This document shows positions 8,682 through 17,633 of a DNA stretch of 64,000 bases, piece after piece. The translations under genes were made by a program, and so were the position numbers. This stretch comes from Nocardia caishijiensis NBRC 108228 (GTDB lineage: Bacteria > Actinomycetota > Actinomycetes > Mycobacteriales > Mycobacteriaceae). The number at the start of each line of letters is the position of its first letter. Position 1 is the first letter of the stretch. The stretch is from assembly GCF_001612825.1 (NCBI RefSeq), contig NZ_BDBE01000030.1, forward strand, positions 522,489 to 586,488, written 5' to 3'. The notes under the pieces are model-generated. The model was not told the origin of the DNA, did not search any database, and saw only the letters and a program-made list of their open reading frames with translations.

Positions 8682-9998
8682 ATGCCCTCCCCCAGTCGCC
8701 GCCGGATTCTCGTCACGATCGCCCTCGTCCTCGCCTTCGCGGGCGGCACCTCCCCCACTGCCGCTCGACCACCGGCGCCCACTCACCTGGCACCCATGGG
8801 CCCCGATTTCCTCTGGGGCGTGGCCGCTTCCGGGTTCCAAGCCGAGGGCGACGCCCCGGACAGCAACTGGCGCCGCTACGCCGAATCAGGTGGCACCGAG
8901 CACCCCTATCTGAACTCCGTCGACTTCCGCCACCGCTTCCGTTCCGATATCGCCTCAGCCGCTGATCTCGGGGTGCGCGTGTACCGCATCGGCCTGGAAT
9001 GGGCACGGGCGCAGCCTCGCCCCGGGGTCCGGGACGACGTGGAGCTCGCGTTCTACGACGAGGTCGTCGGCGCGATCGTCGCTGCGGGCATGCGACCGAT
9101 GCTCACGCTCGATCACTGGGTCTATCCGGGCTGGGTGGCGGATCGCGGCGGCTGGCGGAACCCGCGCATCGTGGCCGACTGGCTGACGAACGCGCGGGCC
9201 CTCGTCGACCGCTTCGCCCACGCGGACCCACTGTGGGTGACGTTCAACGAACCGATGGTGTACCTGGCCAACGAACTACGCCACGGCGGCCTCGACCCGG
9301 TCGACGCATCGAGCATGATCGATCGGATCGCCCAGGCCCACAACAGCATCTACGAGCACATCCACGCCGTGCAGCCGGGAGCCATGGTCACGAGCAATGT
9401 CGCACATCTGCCTGCCGTCGACGATCCGGTCAACGGCCCACTGCTCGACCGCATCTCGGCACGCCTGGACTTCATCGGGATCGACTACTACTACAGCTTC
9501 TCCCCCGCCGACCCACGTGTCCCCGATCCGGGCAAGCTCTGGACCCTGCCGCTGCATCCCGAAGGGATCTACTACGCCCTCGAGCACTATGCCCGCCAGT
9601 TCCCCGGTCGCCCGCTCTACATCGTCGAGAACGGCATGCCCACCGAGAACGGGCTGCCACGCCCCGACGGGTACGGACGCGCGGATTCGTTGCGCGACAC
9701 TGCGTATTGGCTGCAACGAGCCGTGGCCGACGGCATTCCGCTCATCGGCTACAACTACTGGAGCCTCACCGACAACTACGAATGGGGTTCCTACACACCG
9801 CGGTTCGGGCTCTACACCGTCGACGTGCTGACCGACCCGACACTCACCCGTAAGCCGACCGACGCCGTGGCGGCGTACCGGGAGATCACAGCGGCGGGCG
9901 GCGTCGGCGACACCTATCGGCCCACGCGCTCGCCGGTCCCCTGTTCGGTGGTGAGCGGGGTGACCAGTTGCACCGATCCGGTGACAGTCCCTCGGTAA
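8682..9998 (+). CDS. Secreted family 1 glycoside hydrolase (beta-glucosidase-like)
   Basis: A 438-residue GH1 enzyme with a classic signal peptide (basic SRRR, then a hydrophobic core ending near residue 28, ATAARP-like). The family's two glutamates are present: acid/base Glu190 in TFNEP and nucleophile Glu316 in YIVENGMP. LTLDHWVYPGWV and YNYWSLTDNYEWG are further GH1 hallmarks. Export is unusual for GH1, which is mostly cytoplasmic, so this may act on extracellular or cell-wall glucosides. The substrate cannot be read from the sequence. The C-terminal 30 residues contain two cysteines that could pair outside the cell. Confidence 0.9.
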   Translation: MPSPSRRRILVTIALVLAFAGGTSPTAARPPAPTHLAPMGPDFLWGVAASGFQAEGDAPDSNWRRYAESGGTEHPYLNSVDFRHRFRSDIASAADLGVRVYRIGLEWARAQPRPGVRDDVELAFYDEVVGAIVAAGMRPMLTLDHWVYPGWVADRGGWRNPRIVADWLTNARALVDRFAHADPLWVTFNEPMVYLANELRHGGLDPVDASSMIDRIAQAHNSIYEHIHAVQPGAMVTSNVAHLPAVDDPVNGPLLDRISARLDFIGIDYYYSFSPADPRVPDPGKLWTLPLHPEGIYYALEHYARQFPGRPLYIVENGMPTENGLPRPDGYGRADSLRDTAYWLQRAVADGIPLIGYNYWSLTDNYEWGSYTPRFGLYTVDVLTDPTLTRKPTDAVAAYREITAAGGVGDTYRPTRSPVPCSVVSGVTSCTDPVTVPR

Positions 9999-10023
9999 CA
10001 GTTCTATACCGGATCGTGTGCTT

Positions 10024-10029
10024 TACACT
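10024..10029 (+). promoter_or_regulatory. -10 element TACACT placing transcription start at a GTG
   Basis: TACACT ends 6 bases before GTG at 10036, the spacing expected for a leaderless mRNA. There is no Shine-Dalgarno upstream of that GTG. This decides the start of the following TetR gene. Confidence 0.45.
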
Positions 10030-10035
10030 CAGGCG

Positions 10036-10761
10036 GTGTCGAGCGCAACGTCACGACCAACCCGCGCCGTGAGCGGCAGACAAGCCCGGTGGCAGCCGCA
10101 CAACGACAGCCGCCGGGAACGGATCGTGCAGTCGGCGGTCGAGCTGATCGAGCAGGCGCCACCGGGCGTCGAGGTGCCGATCGTCCAGATCGCCGAGCAC
10201 GCGGGACTCGCCAAATCCGTTGTGTACCGGCAGTTCGCGGGTCGCGACGAGCTCGACCGGCGCATCCGCAGCGACATCACCGACCGTTTCGTCGGTGATA
10301 TCGAAGACGCGCTCGACATCGGTGACGGATCCATCCATCAGATCCTCGTTCGCACCGTCGACGCGGTCGTCACCTGGGTCACCGAGCATCCGCGCCTGCG
10401 CGAATTCCTGCGCACCGGACCGTCGGAGGCCGACCCCGATATCGACGCGATGAGCTCGCTGATCGCGACGCTCGCCGCATCGACCCGCGCGCTGGTCACC
10501 GGGCTGGCCGGGGTGGTCGGCGTCGCCGACGACGGCTCGGCCGACACGATGACCTTCGCGATCGTGTCGATGACCGAGGCGACGGTGACCCGCTGGGCCA
10601 ACGACCCCGCGCCGGTCCTGTCGAGACAGCAGCTGATCGAGGAAGTCGCGTCCTACGCCTGGCACGTCGTCGACGGCGTCGCCCGGCGCCACGGGCTCAC
10701 CCTCGACGCCGAACAACCCCTCACCACGGTGCTCAACCAACTGATGACCCACACCGACTGA
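10036..10761 (+). CDS. TetR-family transcriptional regulator
   Basis: About 241 residues with a TetR helix-turn-helix near the N-terminus (IVQIAEHAGLAKSVVYRQFA) and a helical ligand-binding remainder. A GTG at 10018 would add six residues, but the -10 placement favours 10036 and a leaderless transcript. It is convergent with the diiron oxygenase, the stops being only 7 bases apart, and follows the GH1 gene by 37 bases. Ligand and targets are unknown. Confidence 0.88.
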   Translation: MSSATSRPTRAVSGRQARWQPHNDSRRERIVQSAVELIEQAPPGVEVPIVQIAEHAGLAKSVVYRQFAGRDELDRRIRSDITDRFVGDIEDALDIGDGSIHQILVRTVDAVVTWVTEHPRLREFLRTGPSEADPDIDAMSSLIATLAASTRALVTGLAGVVGVADDGSADTMTFAIVSMTEATVTRWANDPAPVLSRQQLIEEVASYAWHVVDGVARRHGLTLDAEQPLTTVLNQLMTHTD

Positions 10762-10768
10762 GAACGAC

Positions 10769-11767
10769 TCACGCGGCCTTGCGCGCACTCCGCTCCGGCT
10801 CGCTGCGGTACCGCGACAGCGGCCCATCGATGCCGAGCGTTTTCCACACCTGCTTGGCGATCGGGTTCATCATGCCGAGTTCGTCGGCCAGCTTGCGGAC
10901 ATCGCCGAAGTAGCCCGCCAGAACCCGCTGCGAATGCTCCGACTTCCAGAAGGCCTCGCGAATCACCTCGCGCGGGATGTCGAATCGTGTCGCGAACGAC
11001 CGTGGCGGAGCCATGATCTCCCCGGCCAGCCAGCGCATGGCGATCGGGAACGCCACCGAACACACGCCACGATTGACCCTGCCCATTCGGCCGATGTGCG
11101 CGGCGAGGAAATCGTGGGCGAAGGAGATGTGGCGCGCCTCCTCGGCGATGTGGATCTCCATGGTGCGCACCACCATCGGCGGCAGATTCGCGCCCGCGCG
11201 CAGCATGGCCTTCTGATAATGATCGATCGGTTCCTCGCCGCCGAGGATGCCGATGAACAGAATCGTGTGCGCGTAGCCGCCCGCCACGCCGATGAACGGC
11301 GAGAGCGCCTTGAACAGTGGTCGCATGCCGGGCACGTCGACACCGATGCGGTTCACCAGTTCCTGGAACATCTGGATGTGGTTGCACTCTTCGGTCATCT
11401 CGTGCAGGCAGTACCGGAATTCGGGTGAGCCGTTCGGCAGCTTCATGATGTACTGCATCATCCCGCGGATCAGGATGCTCTCGAATGCCGCGCCGACCTT
11501 GATCGCGTTCGCGGTGCGCCACTTGCCGATCTCGATCCGCCGTTCCAGCGGCTGCTCCCGGTACCACTGCGTGGCACCGAGCGGATCGTATTCGGGCGAC
11601 AACACCCAGCGCGGGTCGTTCGGGTCCAGAGCCAGTTCCGGCGAATCCCAGTCGATATCGAGGTAGGGGTCGAAATGCCGGTCGACAGACCCCTGAGACA
11701 GGGTCGCCAGGGCATCTCGGTATTCCTCGGTGATGAGTCCGCCACGGCTCGATTCGGTCAGCGTCAT
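10769..11767 (-). CDS. AurF-like diiron oxygenase
   Basis: A 332-residue helical protein of the p-aminobenzoate N-oxygenase AurF type. Two EExxH metal motifs are present: Glu126/Glu127/His130 (TEECNH) and Glu209/Glu210/His213 (AEEARH). Members oxidise aromatic amines or act in fatty-acid and steroid contexts; the substrate here is unknown. Its upstream region holds overlapping palindromes (11826-11853), implying control by a dimeric repressor. Start ATG at 11767. Confidence 0.85.
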   Translation of the reverse strand: MTLTESSRGGLITEEYRDALATLSQGSVDRHFDPYLDIDWDSPELALDPNDPRWVLSPEYDPLGATQWYREQPLERRIEIGKWRTANAIKVGAAFESILIRGMMQYIMKLPNGSPEFRYCLHEMTEECNHIQMFQELVNRIGVDVPGMRPLFKALSPFIGVAGGYAHTILFIGILGGEEPIDHYQKAMLRAGANLPPMVVRTMEIHIAEEARHISFAHDFLAAHIGRMGRVNRGVCSVAFPIAMRWLAGEIMAPPRSFATRFDIPREVIREAFWKSEHSQRVLAGYFGDVRKLADELGMMNPIAKQVWKTLGIDGPLSRYRSEPERSARKAA

Positions 11768-11825
11768 CGGTGCCTCCTCGGTTCGCGTCGACGCGCACGG
11801 CAGTGTCGGCCGTCACATCGTCGTA

Positions 11826-11853
11826 CTCAGAGTAACTGAGACTCGAGGTCTCA
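11826..11853. promoter_or_regulatory. Overlapping palindromes upstream of the diiron oxygenase
   Basis: CTCAG-N5-CTGAG (11826-11840) overlaps TGAGAC-N5-GTCTCA (11837-11853). The nested dyads sit about 60-85 bases upstream of the AurF-like start and look like tandem operator half-sites. The binding protein is not known; the nearby TetR and MerR regulators are candidates. Confidence 0.5.
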
Positions 11854-11895
11854 CACAACCCTGGTGGACGGCGCGTCCGAACCGAGATCGGCGAT

Positions 11896-12486
11896 CTACT
11901 CGACCAGCAGAACCACCAGTTGACGGGCCAGTTCGGCATCGGCGGGACCGCCACGCCAGATCAGCGGCCGACGCGGATCCAGGCGGTCCAGCGCGTCGGG
12001 CAGGGAGCCGAAGACGCGGTCGGCGCGCACCACGCACACCTGCGGCATGTCCTCCGACACGGCGGGCCCGCCGTCCACCTCCAGCGCGAGCGAACCGGTC
12101 GAGGCGTCGCCCGCGACGGCGTCACGCACCACGGCGTCGCCGCTGCCTACCGACGCGGCACCGTGCACCACGGCGTGCCCCGGCGCACCTGCCCAGTGAT
12201 CGAGCCATGCCGGGCCGGGTTCCACGGCGGCGAGGACGGTCCGCACGCTCATCCCGTAGAGCACATCGGCCACCGCGGCGGGCAGGCCGACGGTGTCGAC
12301 CTGGCGCACCAGCGAGCCCTGCTCGCGCAGGCGCTCCACGAACCGGGTCAGCACGGCGGCGCGTTCGGCCGGGTCGACGTCGGCCGTGCGGCCCCCGGAG
12401 CGGCGAACTGTCACTCGTCGCGCGTCGTCGGGTAGGTCGAGCAGCCCGTCGCGGACGCGGCGCAAGATCTCCTCGCGAGAATTCAC
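11896..12486 (-). CDS. LUD-domain protein (LutC/YkgG-like), apparently shortened
   Basis: About 196 residues resembling the LutC subunit of lactate-utilisation complexes: SREEILRRVRDGL at the N-terminus and a central ASTGSLAL segment matching the ADTGT motif. The C-terminus ends RPLIWRGGPADAELARQL and lacks the usual GVHGPR-type finish, so the last part of the domain has diverged or been lost. No lutA or lutB neighbours are present. The GTG start at 12486 has GGGGAG about nine bases upstream. An orphan role unrelated to lactate oxidation is possible. Confidence 0.65.
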   Translation of the reverse strand: MNSREEILRRVRDGLLDLPDDARRVTVRRSGGRTADVDPAERAAVLTRFVERLREQGSLVRQVDTVGLPAAVADVLYGMSVRTVLAAVEPGPAWLDHWAGAPGHAVVHGAASVGSGDAVVRDAVAGDASTGSLALEVDGGPAVSEDMPQVCVVRADRVFGSLPDALDRLDPRRPLIWRGGPADAELARQLVVLLVE

Positions 12487-12573
12487 TCGGGCACTCCCCG
12501 TTCGTCGGCGGCACCGGTGGGCCCGCCGTTCACACATCTCTCACCCCACATACCGCAGGAATCACCTCCTTCG

Positions 12574-13341
12574 CTACCGTACCGACCGGTCCCTCGGAAG
12601 TTGCGACGGCGCCACGTGGGGAAACTCATGTCGATCGCCGACCGGGGGCGAGCCCGCCGTCTCGCGGCGTGCCTCGGCCGCCTCCTCGGCGGCCCGGTTC
12701 ACCTCGGCGGCCAAGGTGGCACCGCCGACCTCCCAGGCCATCGCGAGCAGTCGTTCGCGGAAGCGGGCGAGATCCACGCCGAGGTCCTCGCCGACGTATC
12801 CGTCGGCCGTGTCGCGCACCGCGCGGACCACCTCGTCGGCGAGCGCCGCGATGCGCGAGCGGATCATGGTGCGCAGTTCACCGCTGAGCGGGATGTCGAT
12901 GCCGACGTCGTAGAGCACGAGCGCCCCCTTGAGCATGGGGCGATCCGGCACGTACCACCGGTCGGCGCGTCGCTCGAGATAGCCCACGGCGATCAGTTCG
13001 GTCAGCACGTCGGAACCGCGATCACCGAGTAGGGCGCCGAGTTCGGTGTCGTCGATCTCCGCGCCGCGCTGGGCAGCCTGGGCCGAGCGCGGGTCGAACA
13101 GCGCGCGCCAGTCGCCGCTGGCCGGTTCGGCGTCGAAGACCTCGCGGATGGCATCGAGCCGCAGGCCTCGGCTCTGCATGGCGACGATGTCACGCAATCG
13201 ATCCAGGTGCTCGTCGGAATACACCACCTCTTTGCCCGCGCGCCCGGGCTTGGGCAGGACACCGAGTGAGTGGTAATAGCGGATCGTGCGCGCCGCGACG
13301 CCGCTGGCGTCGGCGAGTTCCGCGCGGGTGTATCGAGGCAC
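12574..13341 (-). CDS. MerR-family regulator, divergent from the cholesterol oxidase gene
   Basis: About 255 residues with a clear MerR winged helix at the N-terminus (YTRAELADASGVAARTIRYY, then HSLGVLPKPGR) and a long C-terminal effector region. I start it at GTG 13341, where a -10-like TATGCT lies 6 bases upstream, suggesting a leaderless transcript; a longer frame to 13506 would run through the neighbour's promoter. The divergent promoter of the ChoD-like gene has a dyad between its -35 and -10, the classic MerR arrangement, so this protein probably controls that gene and itself. Confidence 0.85.
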   Translation of the reverse strand: MPRYTRAELADASGVAARTIRYYHSLGVLPKPGRAGKEVVYSDEHLDRLRDIVAMQSRGLRLDAIREVFDAEPASGDWRALFDPRSAQAAQRGAEIDDTELGALLGDRGSDVLTELIAVGYLERRADRWYVPDRPMLKGALVLYDVGIDIPLSGELRTMIRSRIAALADEVVRAVRDTADGYVGEDLGVDLARFRERLLAMAWEVGGATLAAEVNRAAEEAAEARRETAGSPPVGDRHEFPHVAPSQLPRDRSVR

Positions 13342-13374
13342 GCGACCAGCATAGGGGCCGACCGCCGTCGAACT

Positions 13375-13403
13375 TTGACAGTGCTGGCTGTCGGCGTTAG
13401 CGT
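13375..13403 (+). promoter_or_regulatory. ChoD promoter with MerR-type dyad in the spacer
   Basis: A consensus -35 TTGACA (13375-13380) and a -10 TAGCGT (13398-13403) are 17 bases apart. GACAG (13377-13381) and CTGTC (13388-13392) form an inverted repeat that starts in the -35 and fills the spacer. MerR regulators bind such dyads between the core elements. Both the promoter and the dyad are directly visible; the identity of the binder follows from the divergent MerR gene. Confidence 0.65.
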
Positions 13404-13441
13404 TACCGGCGTCACTGTCGACACCATCGAGGAGCTCTTCT

Positions 13442-15166
13442 ATGTCCGAGCGAACCACCGACTTCGACGTCTTGATCGTCGGTTCCGGATTCGGTGGCAG
13501 TGTCACCGCGCTGCGACTGGTGGAGAAGGGCTACAAGGTCGGCGTGCTGGAGGCGGGCCGCCGCTTCGCCGACGACGAGCTGCCCAAGACCAGCTGGGAC
13601 CTGCGCAAATTCGTGTGGGCGCCCAAGCTCGGTTGCTACGGCATCCAGCGCATCCACCCGCTGCGCGATGTGCTCATCCTCGGCGGTGCCGGTGTCGGTG
13701 GCGGTTCACTGAACTACGCCAACACCCTCTACGTTCCGCCGGAGCCGTTCTTCCAGGACGCGCAGTGGCGCGACATCACCGATTGGCGCGCCGAGCTCAC
13801 GCCGTACTACGAGCGGGCCAAGAAGATGCTCGGTGTGGTGCAGAACCCGCACATGACGCCCGCCGACGAGATCTTCAAGGCCGTCGCCGAGGACATGGGC
13901 GTGGGTGACACCTTCGTGCAGACGCCGGTCGGTGTCTTCTTCGGTGAGCCGGGCAAGACCGTCGCCGACCCGTACTTCGGCGGGGCAGGACCGGAGCGCA
14001 CCGGCTGCATCGAATGTGGCGACTGCATGGTGGGCTGCAAGTTCGGCGCCAAGAACACACTGGTGAAGAACTACCTCTATCTCGCGGAAAAGGCGGGCGC
14101 GCAGGTCATTCCGATGACCACCGTGTCGGCGCTGCGTCCGCTGCCAGACGGCACGTGGGACGTCGCCACCGAGCGCACCGGCGCCTGGGTGCGCAAGAAC
14201 CCCAAGACCTACACCGCCAAGCAGGTGGTGCTCGCCGCTGGCACGCTCGGCACCCAGAAGCTGCTGCACGCGATGCGCGACGAGGGCGCGCTGCCCAAGA
14301 TCTCCGACCAACTCGGCCTGCTGACACGCACCAACTCCGAGTCCATCGTCGGTGCGGCGACCAAGACGCTCGCGCCCGGCCAGGACTTCACCAAGGGTGT
14401 CGCGATCACCTCCTCGATCCACCCCACCCCCGACACCCACGTCGAGCCGGTCCGCTACGGCAAGGGCTCCAACTCGATGGGCATGCTGCAGACCCTGATG
14501 GTCGACGGCGGCGGGCGCGTGCCGAGGTGGCTGCGGTTCCTGTGGTTGGTGATCACCCATCCGCTCACGTTCTTCGGCTTCATGAGCGTGCGGAACTGGA
14601 GCGAGCGCACCATCATCTCGCTGGTCATGCAGCACCTGGACAACTCCATCACCACCTACACCAAGCGCGGACTGTTCGGGCGCAAGCTCACGTCCAAACA
14701 GGGCCACGGGCAACCGAATCCGACGTGGATCCCGGCGGGCAACGAGGTGACGCGCCGGGTGGCGGACAAGATCGGCGGCGTCGCGGGCGGTACCTGGGGC
14801 GATGTGTTCAATGTGCCGATGACGGCGCACTTCCTCGGGGGTGCGGCAATCGGCGCCGATCCGGAGCACGGCGTGATCGACGCCTACCACCGTGTGTTCG
14901 GCTACCCGACGCTCAGCGTTGTCGACGGTGCGGCCGTCTCGGCCAACCTCGGCGTGAATCCCTCGCTGACCATCACCGCGCAGGCCGAGCGGGCCGCCGC
15001 CTACTGGCCCAACAAGGGCGAGGTCGACACCCGTCCCGAGCAGGACGCGGGATACCGCCGAATCGAGCCGGTGGCGCCGAAGCAGCCGGTGGTCCCGGCG
15101 GGTGCGCCCGCCGCGCTGGTGCTGCCGATCGTCGAGATCCGCAACCCGGAGAAGACAGCGGGCTGA
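13442..15166 (+). CDS. choD: GMC-family FAD oxidoreductase, ChoD-type cholesterol oxidase
   Basis: A 574-residue flavoprotein very like mycobacterial ChoD. The FAD-binding glycines are at 14-19 (GSGFGGS), with GGAGVGGGSLNYANT further on. A cysteine cluster at residues 189, 192, 195 and 199 (CIECGDCMVGC) has the CxxCxxCxxxC spacing of ferredoxins, a feature of this branch rather than of secreted Streptomyces-type oxidases. No signal peptide is seen. True activity on cholesterol is debated for ChoD homologues, so the substrate may be another sterol or alcohol. Regulated by the adjacent MerR, by inference. Confidence 0.82.
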   Translation: MSERTTDFDVLIVGSGFGGSVTALRLVEKGYKVGVLEAGRRFADDELPKTSWDLRKFVWAPKLGCYGIQRIHPLRDVLILGGAGVGGGSLNYANTLYVPPEPFFQDAQWRDITDWRAELTPYYERAKKMLGVVQNPHMTPADEIFKAVAEDMGVGDTFVQTPVGVFFGEPGKTVADPYFGGAGPERTGCIECGDCMVGCKFGAKNTLVKNYLYLAEKAGAQVIPMTTVSALRPLPDGTWDVATERTGAWVRKNPKTYTAKQVVLAAGTLGTQKLLHAMRDEGALPKISDQLGLLTRTNSESIVGAATKTLAPGQDFTKGVAITSSIHPTPDTHVEPVRYGKGSNSMGMLQTLMVDGGGRVPRWLRFLWLVITHPLTFFGFMSVRNWSERTIISLVMQHLDNSITTYTKRGLFGRKLTSKQGHGQPNPTWIPAGNEVTRRVADKIGGVAGGTWGDVFNVPMTAHFLGGAAIGADPEHGVIDAYHRVFGYPTLSVVDGAAVSANLGVNPSLTITAQAERAAAYWPNKGEVDTRPEQDAGYRRIEPVAPKQPVVPAGAPAALVLPIVEIRNPEKTAG

Positions 15167-15178
15167 CAGTCGAAACAG

Positions 15179-15215
15179 GCCCCGGACAAGTGGGTTCGCA
15201 CTATCTGTCCGGGGC
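15179..15215. terminator. Bidirectional terminator hairpin
   Basis: GCCCCGGACA (15179-15188) pairs with TGTCCGGGGC (15206-15215), and inner AGTG/CACT also pair. It lies between the convergent ChoD-like and DUF5995-like genes. Confidence 0.85.
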
Positions 15216-15224
15216 TTCGTTCGT

Positions 15225-16112
15225 TCAGAGTGCGTTGATGCGTGCCAACGCCTCGAACGCCAGATCGGCGGCCTGCCACAGCGCGGCGACCTCGGCCCGG
15301 ATCGTCGGCGCCAGCGCGGGGTCTTGCAGCGCGAGGCCGTTGCCGAAGATCACCACGTTCGCACCGAGGTCGGCGGCGATCAGCATCTGATCGGTGGCCA
15401 CACCCGCGCCGAACAGCTGATCGAGGCCCTCCCCCACGAAATAGAACCGCCACAGCGGCCCGAGGTCGGCACCGTAGACAGCTTTGGTCCGGTCGACGAT
15501 CACCTCACCGACCGAGGCGATGCCCGCGACGATCTTGAAATAGTCCGGTGCGTGCTCGGGACGGCTCCCGACCGCGGCCACCGAATACGTCAGGTCGACT
15601 GTCAGATGCGCGTTGTATCCGGCCATCGCCGTGCGCGCCCGCGAGGCGCCACAGTCCTTGGCGAGGGCGAAATAGTGCGCCCACTGCGGTTCGACGACGC
15701 CGCCGGAGAATTCGGCGTGCAGATTGTCGAGGAAGCGGCGCAACAGTTCGAGGCTGATGGAGTGCGCGTATTCGCGGTCGAGGAAGGCCGCCGGATCTCG
15801 TTGCATCGGCATCACCGCGGTGGATTCCACGCCGTCGAGGCCGATCGCGAACAGCCCACGCAGATCCCGGTGCTCGATGAGGATCTCGGTGATGCGGTGA
15901 TGCCTGTCGACGGCGTCCTCCAGCCGGGCCAGGGTATCGCCGCCCGCGATCTGGGACGTATCCGCCAGCCGCGCGATCTCGGCAATGTTCCCGGTCGACA
16001 GTGTCGACCCACACGCGGTATCGGTCACCGCGCCTGCCGGTACCGCGACCAACCCGGGCAACGCCATGATCCCGACCGTGACAGCCGCGACTATTCCAAT
16101 CCCGATACGCAT
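15225..16112 (-). CDS. Secreted DUF5995-like protein
   Basis: About 295 residues with an N-terminal hydrophobic export signal (IGIGIVAAVTVGIMALPG) and a mature part resembling the uncharacterised DUF5995 family, including HYFALAKDC and MAGYNAHLTVDL. No catalytic residue set is recognisable. GTG at 16133 is an alternative in-frame start; ATG 16112 puts the signal peptide at the N-terminus. Function unknown. Confidence 0.75.
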   Translation of the reverse strand: MRIGIGIVAAVTVGIMALPGLVAVPAGAVTDTACGSTLSTGNIAEIARLADTSQIAGGDTLARLEDAVDRHHRITEILIEHRDLRGLFAIGLDGVESTAVMPMQRDPAAFLDREYAHSISLELLRRFLDNLHAEFSGGVVEPQWAHYFALAKDCGASRARTAMAGYNAHLTVDLTYSVAAVGSRPEHAPDYFKIVAGIASVGEVIVDRTKAVYGADLGPLWRFYFVGEGLDQLFGAGVATDQMLIAADLGANVVIFGNGLALQDPALAPTIRAEVAALWQAADLAFEALARINAL

Positions 16113-16272
16113 CCTGCGATTCCACCACCTCACACCCCGATCCGCTGTCCGACGCACCCGGCGCGGCAGCCCGGCGAGGTGTGCGAGTGCCCCGCGGTGG
16201 GCGCCGACCAGCGGACCGTTCGGCGGCTCGATCAGCCGCGCGGATCGGGCGGCGGCCAGGCGTTCGCGACGG

Positions 16273-17370
16273 TCAGATCAGGCGGATGCTCGCGATCATC
16301 TTCTTGGCATCGTCGGCGGACAGCTCGCCGGTGGTACCCCGGTCGACCAGGATCGCCATGACCATCGGCAGACCGGCCGCCTTCTCGAAGGCGAAGGTGT
16401 ACACCGAGTACGTGGTCGTGGTGCAGCCCGGGCGTGCCGGTGTCCACGAGCCCGAGCTCTCGACGAACTGCCCGGTCAAGCCGCTCTTGGTGGTGAGCGA
16501 CGTGGGGGCGGTGATTTTGCCACCTGTCGAATCGGAGTAGCCGCCCTCGGCCGCGATCCTTGCCGCGGTGGTCGCGGCCTCAGGCAGTGTGTTTTCCGTA
16601 CTGAGAGCGACCCCCGCCAGTCCTCGGTAGGCCGAACCGGGACAGTAGTTCTCGCCGTCGGAGGCCTTTCCGGTACCCGCGAACATTCCGCTCAGACCGA
16701 GGATCACCACCGAGTCCGACTCCGAGGCGATCTGCCAACTCGACGGCACGTCGTAAGCGACGCGCTCGTCAGCGAGCAGCACCCCCTTCCACCCCGGCGT
16801 CACCGGTGCGGTGCTGGTACCGGTGGGCGGGACCGTCTGCGTGGTCGTCGTCGGCGCGGCAACAGCCTGCTCGTCGTTGCCTCCGGTTCCGATCACCACG
16901 GCGGTGACGATCACCACCGCGAGCACCACGACGACCGCCCCGATCCCGATCAGCAGACCTGCATTTCCCTTTCGCGGCGGCTGCGGCGCATACCCATACG
17001 TCTGCCCGTGCTGCGGAAACGGCAACGACATGCTCGGCCCGAACCCCTGCTGCCCGGATGCCTGCGGGAAGGCCTGCGGCGCACCGGGCTGCGGAAACAC
17101 GCCCGATCCCTGCGGCGCACCCGATTGAGGGAAGACCCCCAAGCCGTGCGGTTGCTGAAACGGACCAGGCCCCTGTGAAGCGAGGATCGTCGGATCCCCG
17201 TGCGGTGGTTGCCGAATCGCGGGCTGAGAAGTAGACCCGGACGACGCCGGATACTCGCCCGGCGGCGGCGCGAACGCACCCGGCTGCCCGCCCACACCCT
17301 CCGGCGGATCCGCGGGTGCCCCCTCTGACGCACCCGCCGACTCCCACCAGCGATCGACGTTGTCTGCCAC
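16273..17370 (-). CDS. Single-pass membrane protein with Pro/Gln-rich N-terminus and extracytoplasmic domain
   Basis: About 365 residues. The first 130 are low-complexity, rich in Pro, Gly and Gln, with a near-repeat of GVFPQSGAPQ and GVFPQPGAPQ. A strongly hydrophobic helix (LLIGIGAVVVVLAVVIVTAV) follows, then a Thr-rich linker and a domain of about 170 residues with two cysteines. The architecture resembles actinobacterial envelope proteins with a disordered cytoplasmic tail. The start is GTG 17370 because AGGAAGGA sits 7 bases upstream. Function is not assignable. Confidence 0.8.
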   Translation of the reverse strand: MADNVDRWWESAGASEGAPADPPEGVGGQPGAFAPPPGEYPASSGSTSQPAIRQPPHGDPTILASQGPGPFQQPHGLGVFPQSGAPQGSGVFPQPGAPQAFPQASGQQGFGPSMSLPFPQHGQTYGYAPQPPRKGNAGLLIGIGAVVVVLAVVIVTAVVIGTGGNDEQAVAAPTTTTQTVPPTGTSTAPVTPGWKGVLLADERVAYDVPSSWQIASESDSVVILGLSGMFAGTGKASDGENYCPGSAYRGLAGVALSTENTLPEAATTAARIAAEGGYSDSTGGKITAPTSLTTKSGLTGQFVESSGSWTPARPGCTTTTYSVYTFAFEKAAGLPMVMAILVDRGTTGELSADDAKKMIASIRLI

Positions 17371-17512
17371 GTCCCAGTCCTTCCTCACACCCGCCTCGCT
17401 GATCTCTCTCGAGCAGGCGTCCCGCTCAGCGTAACGGCGCGACCCCAGCGGCGAGACCCGTGCGCTCCAACGGTGAGCACCGGCAGTCGAGCAAGCCCGG
17501 TCATGGACAGCC

Positions 17513-17572
17513 GATCACCACGCGCTCATGGCACGACTTCGGCTGAAATACCGCCACGAGCGCGTGGTGATC
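17513..17572. terminator. Long stem-loop with perfect 15-base arms
   Basis: GATCACCACGCGCTC (17513-17527) is exactly complementary to 17558-17572, with a 30-base loop in which GGC/GCC can extend the stem. It lies 61 bases after the stop of the IclR gene, so it most likely terminates that transcript. No T-tract follows. The rest of the 263-base gap shows nothing else. Confidence 0.55.
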
Positions 17573-17633
17573 TTGGTCGGGGTTCGCATGTCTGCCCCGG
17601 CGTGCGAGAGACAGGGAGGAGCCGCTCGGGTGA

